From positions 1,922,001 to 1,986,000 of the forward strand of contig CAVYZL010000006.1 in the NCBI GenBank assembly GCA_963773055.1: DNA of 64,000 bases, read 5' to 3'. Each line of letters opens with the position of its first letter. Within the stretch, counting starts at the first letter, position 1. The position numbers were made by a program, and so were the translations under genes. The notes under the pieces are model-generated. The model ran no database searches. It had not been told where the DNA came from and saw nothing but the letters and a program-made list of their open reading frames with translations. This document shows, piece after piece, positions 62,769 through 64,000 of the stretch. The stretch comes from PALSA-612 sp963773055 (GTDB lineage Bacteria; Actinomycetota; Thermoleophilia; Gaiellales; Gaiellaceae).

Positions 62769-64000
62769 CTACCAGGTCTTCAGGTGCTCGACGCGCTCGG
62801 CGGGCCGCAGGCGGATGCGTGCGTCCACGACGACGCACCCGTCCGGCCGTCCGATCACCGGGTTGCAGTCGAGCTCTGCGACCTCCGGGAAATCCTCGGC
62901 CAGGCGGGAGAGCCGCAGAACGACGTCGGCGAGCGCGGGGACGTCGGACGGAGGAGCACCCCGGAAGCCGGCGACGAGCCGCCCCGCCTTCCCCGTGCTG
63001 ACCAGCGTCTCTGCGTCCGCGTCCGTGAGCGGTGCGATCCGGAACTGCGCTTCGCCGATCAGCTCGGCGAAGACGCCGCCGGGGCCAAACGCGACGAGCG
63101 GCCCGAAGACAGGGTCCTGGACGACGCCGGCGAGCAGCTCGGCGCCACCGCGCACCATCGGTTGCACGATCACCGGCACGCCGATCCGCGCCACGGCCTC
63201 CTCCACCGCGTCGCGGTCGGCGAGGTCGAGCGCGACGAGCCCCTTGTCGCTCTTGTGTGCCCCGGCCTCGGCCGTCTTGACGACGACGGGGAACCCGACT
63301 GACTCGGCGGCTGCGACCGCCTCCTCGACCGAGGAAGCGGTTCGCTCGTCCACCACTGAGACGCCGTAAGCCGCGAGCAACGCTCGTGCCTGCGAGGGCG
63401 GAAGCCAAATGTCCGTCGACCCTGCGAGGGCGTCGCCGACGAGCGTGGCAGCGGCGTCGTGGTCGATCCCGCCGAGCTCCGGTATGCGCCCGGCAGGGGT
63501 GCGCAACCACTCCGCCCGCTCGACCGCCCGCCCGAGTGCATGCGCCGCCGACTCGGGATACGGGAACGCCGCCACGCGGCGCGGCTCGCGGAGGAGCGCT
63601 GCCGGCGTGCCCTCCCGGCTGACGAACGCCCCGAGCACGGGCTTGTCGAGGTCGCCCACCTCGGCGACCGCCCGGACGACCGCTTCGGCGACCCCTTCGG
63701 CGTCAGCGACGACGGGTGGGACAAAGAGGACGATCACCGCGTCGACAGCCGGGTCGCGAAGAAGCGGTGGAAGCGCCGCCTCGAACGTCTCCGGGGTCGC
63801 GGAGCCGAGCATGTCGATGGGGTTGGCCAGGCTGGCCTCGCGCGGCAGCAGCGCAGCGAGGGCCGCACGTGTCTCCTCCGACAGCGCGGGCAGCTCGAGC
63901 CCAGCAGCCTCGCACGCATCCGCCGCGAGGATGCCGAGCCCGCCGGCATTCGTCAGGAGCGCTGTCTGGGGGCCGCGTGGAAGCGGCTGCGACGAGAGCA
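62769..64000 (-). CDS. ADP-forming acetate/acyl-CoA synthetase, C-terminal part (cut by window end)
   Basis: About 410 residues in frame to the edge; the N-terminus lies beyond 64000. The visible part is the end of the succinyl-CoA-ligase-like domain (TALLTNAGGLGILAADACEA, ANPIDMLGSA) and an ATP-grasp_5 domain (PVVVKTAEAGAHKSDKGLVAL, VQPMVRGGAELLAGVVQDP, LDCNPVI). These fused NDP-forming enzymes convert acyl-CoA, ADP and phosphate to acid and ATP, or the reverse. It is directly followed by the P1B ATPase. Acyl substrate unknown. Confidence 0.9.
   Translation of the reverse strand, partial: LSSQPLPRGPQTALLTNAGGLGILAADACEAAGLELPALSEETRAALAALLPREASLANPIDMLGSATPETFEAALPPLLRDPAVDAVIVLFVPPVVADAEGVAEAVVRAVAEVGDLDKPVLGAFVSREGTPAALLREPRRVAAFPYPESAAHALGRAVERAEWLRTPAGRIPELGGIDHDAAATLVGDALAGSTDIWLPPSQARALLAAYGVSVVDERTASSVEEAVAAAESVGFPVVVKTAEAGAHKSDKGLVALDLADRDAVEEAVARIGVPVIVQPMVRGGAELLAGVVQDPVFGPLVAFGPGGVFAELIGEAQFRIAPLTDADAETLVSTGKAGRLVAGFRGAPPSDVPALADVVLRLSRLAEDFPEVAELDCNPVIGRPDGCVVVDARIRLRPAERVEHLKTW

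Overview
The window is a high-GC, gene-dense bacterial chromosome segment. It most resembles a Thermoleophilia-type actinobacterium (Gaiellales/Solirubrobacterales relatives), probably from a metagenome. The reasons are the SigR/RsrA-type sigma/anti-sigma pair with a matching promoter, a single-chain AcnA, an ACT-domain malic enzyme, many GTG starts with 1-14 nt overlaps, and an actinobacterial group 3b hydrogenase locus. There is no rRNA or tRNA to fix the taxonomy. I saw no insertion sequence, prophage, integron or CRISPR array. About 21 single-base frame changes break otherwise conserved genes between 1.9 and 38.3 kb and in hypF at 53.0 kb, while 38.5-53.0 and 53.1-64 kb read cleanly. I treat most of them as sequence errors rather than gene decay.

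Layout. 0-5 kb: end of an M20 peptidase, an SDR protein, a SIS-domain isomerase, an M16 peptidase, a broken beta-lactamase-like gene and a short TolB-like protein. 5.2-8.4 kb: acetyl-CoA synthetase and an M24 peptidase. 8.4-14.1 kb: an amidohydrolase coupled to a three-subunit molybdenum hydroxylase, with a MocA-like cytidylyltransferase nearby. 14.1-18 kb: sigma/anti-sigma pair, metal-binding HMA protein, GCS2-type ligase and HtrA. 18-26.6 kb: cupin, M20 peptidase, ABC exporter, glutamine-amidotransferase-like hydrolase, GerMN/Gmad2 lipoprotein, NlpC/P60 protein, biotin ligase and a Gfo/Idh/MocA oxidoreductase. 26.7-36.7 kb: galactokinase, a MalK/oxidoreductase chimeric remnant, formate-THF ligase, a small CDF transporter, TolB-like and cupredoxin-like secreted proteins, class III-type alcohol dehydrogenase and aconitase. 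36.8-43.8 kb: two two-component systems. The second heads a redox operon of two coiled membrane-anchored small proteins, ApbE, a ferric-reductase-like membrane protein and a ferredoxin. 43.8-44.9 kb: two CBS proteins.

45-56.6 kb is the centrepiece: a bidirectional group 3b [NiFe]-hydrogenase locus. Leftward run hydB, a stand-alone cyclic-nucleotide-binding protein, hydG, hydD, hydA, the maturation protease, and a zinc-less HypA-like domain fused in frame to malic enzyme. Rightward run hypF, hypC, a second HypC-like gene, hypD and hypE. The two arms diverge from an 87-bp region with a perfect palindrome. hypB is not present.

56.6-64 kb: an ABC exporter in an operon with threonine dehydrogenase and 2-amino-3-ketobutyrate CoA ligase, an Hsp20, a TPC-type P1B metal ATPase, and the C-terminal part of an ADP-forming acyl-CoA synthetase running off the end. 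Together the genes suggest an aerobic or facultative heterotroph that uses acetate, amino acids and sugars, passes electrons between H2 and NAD(P)H, and guards against thiol and oxidative stress.
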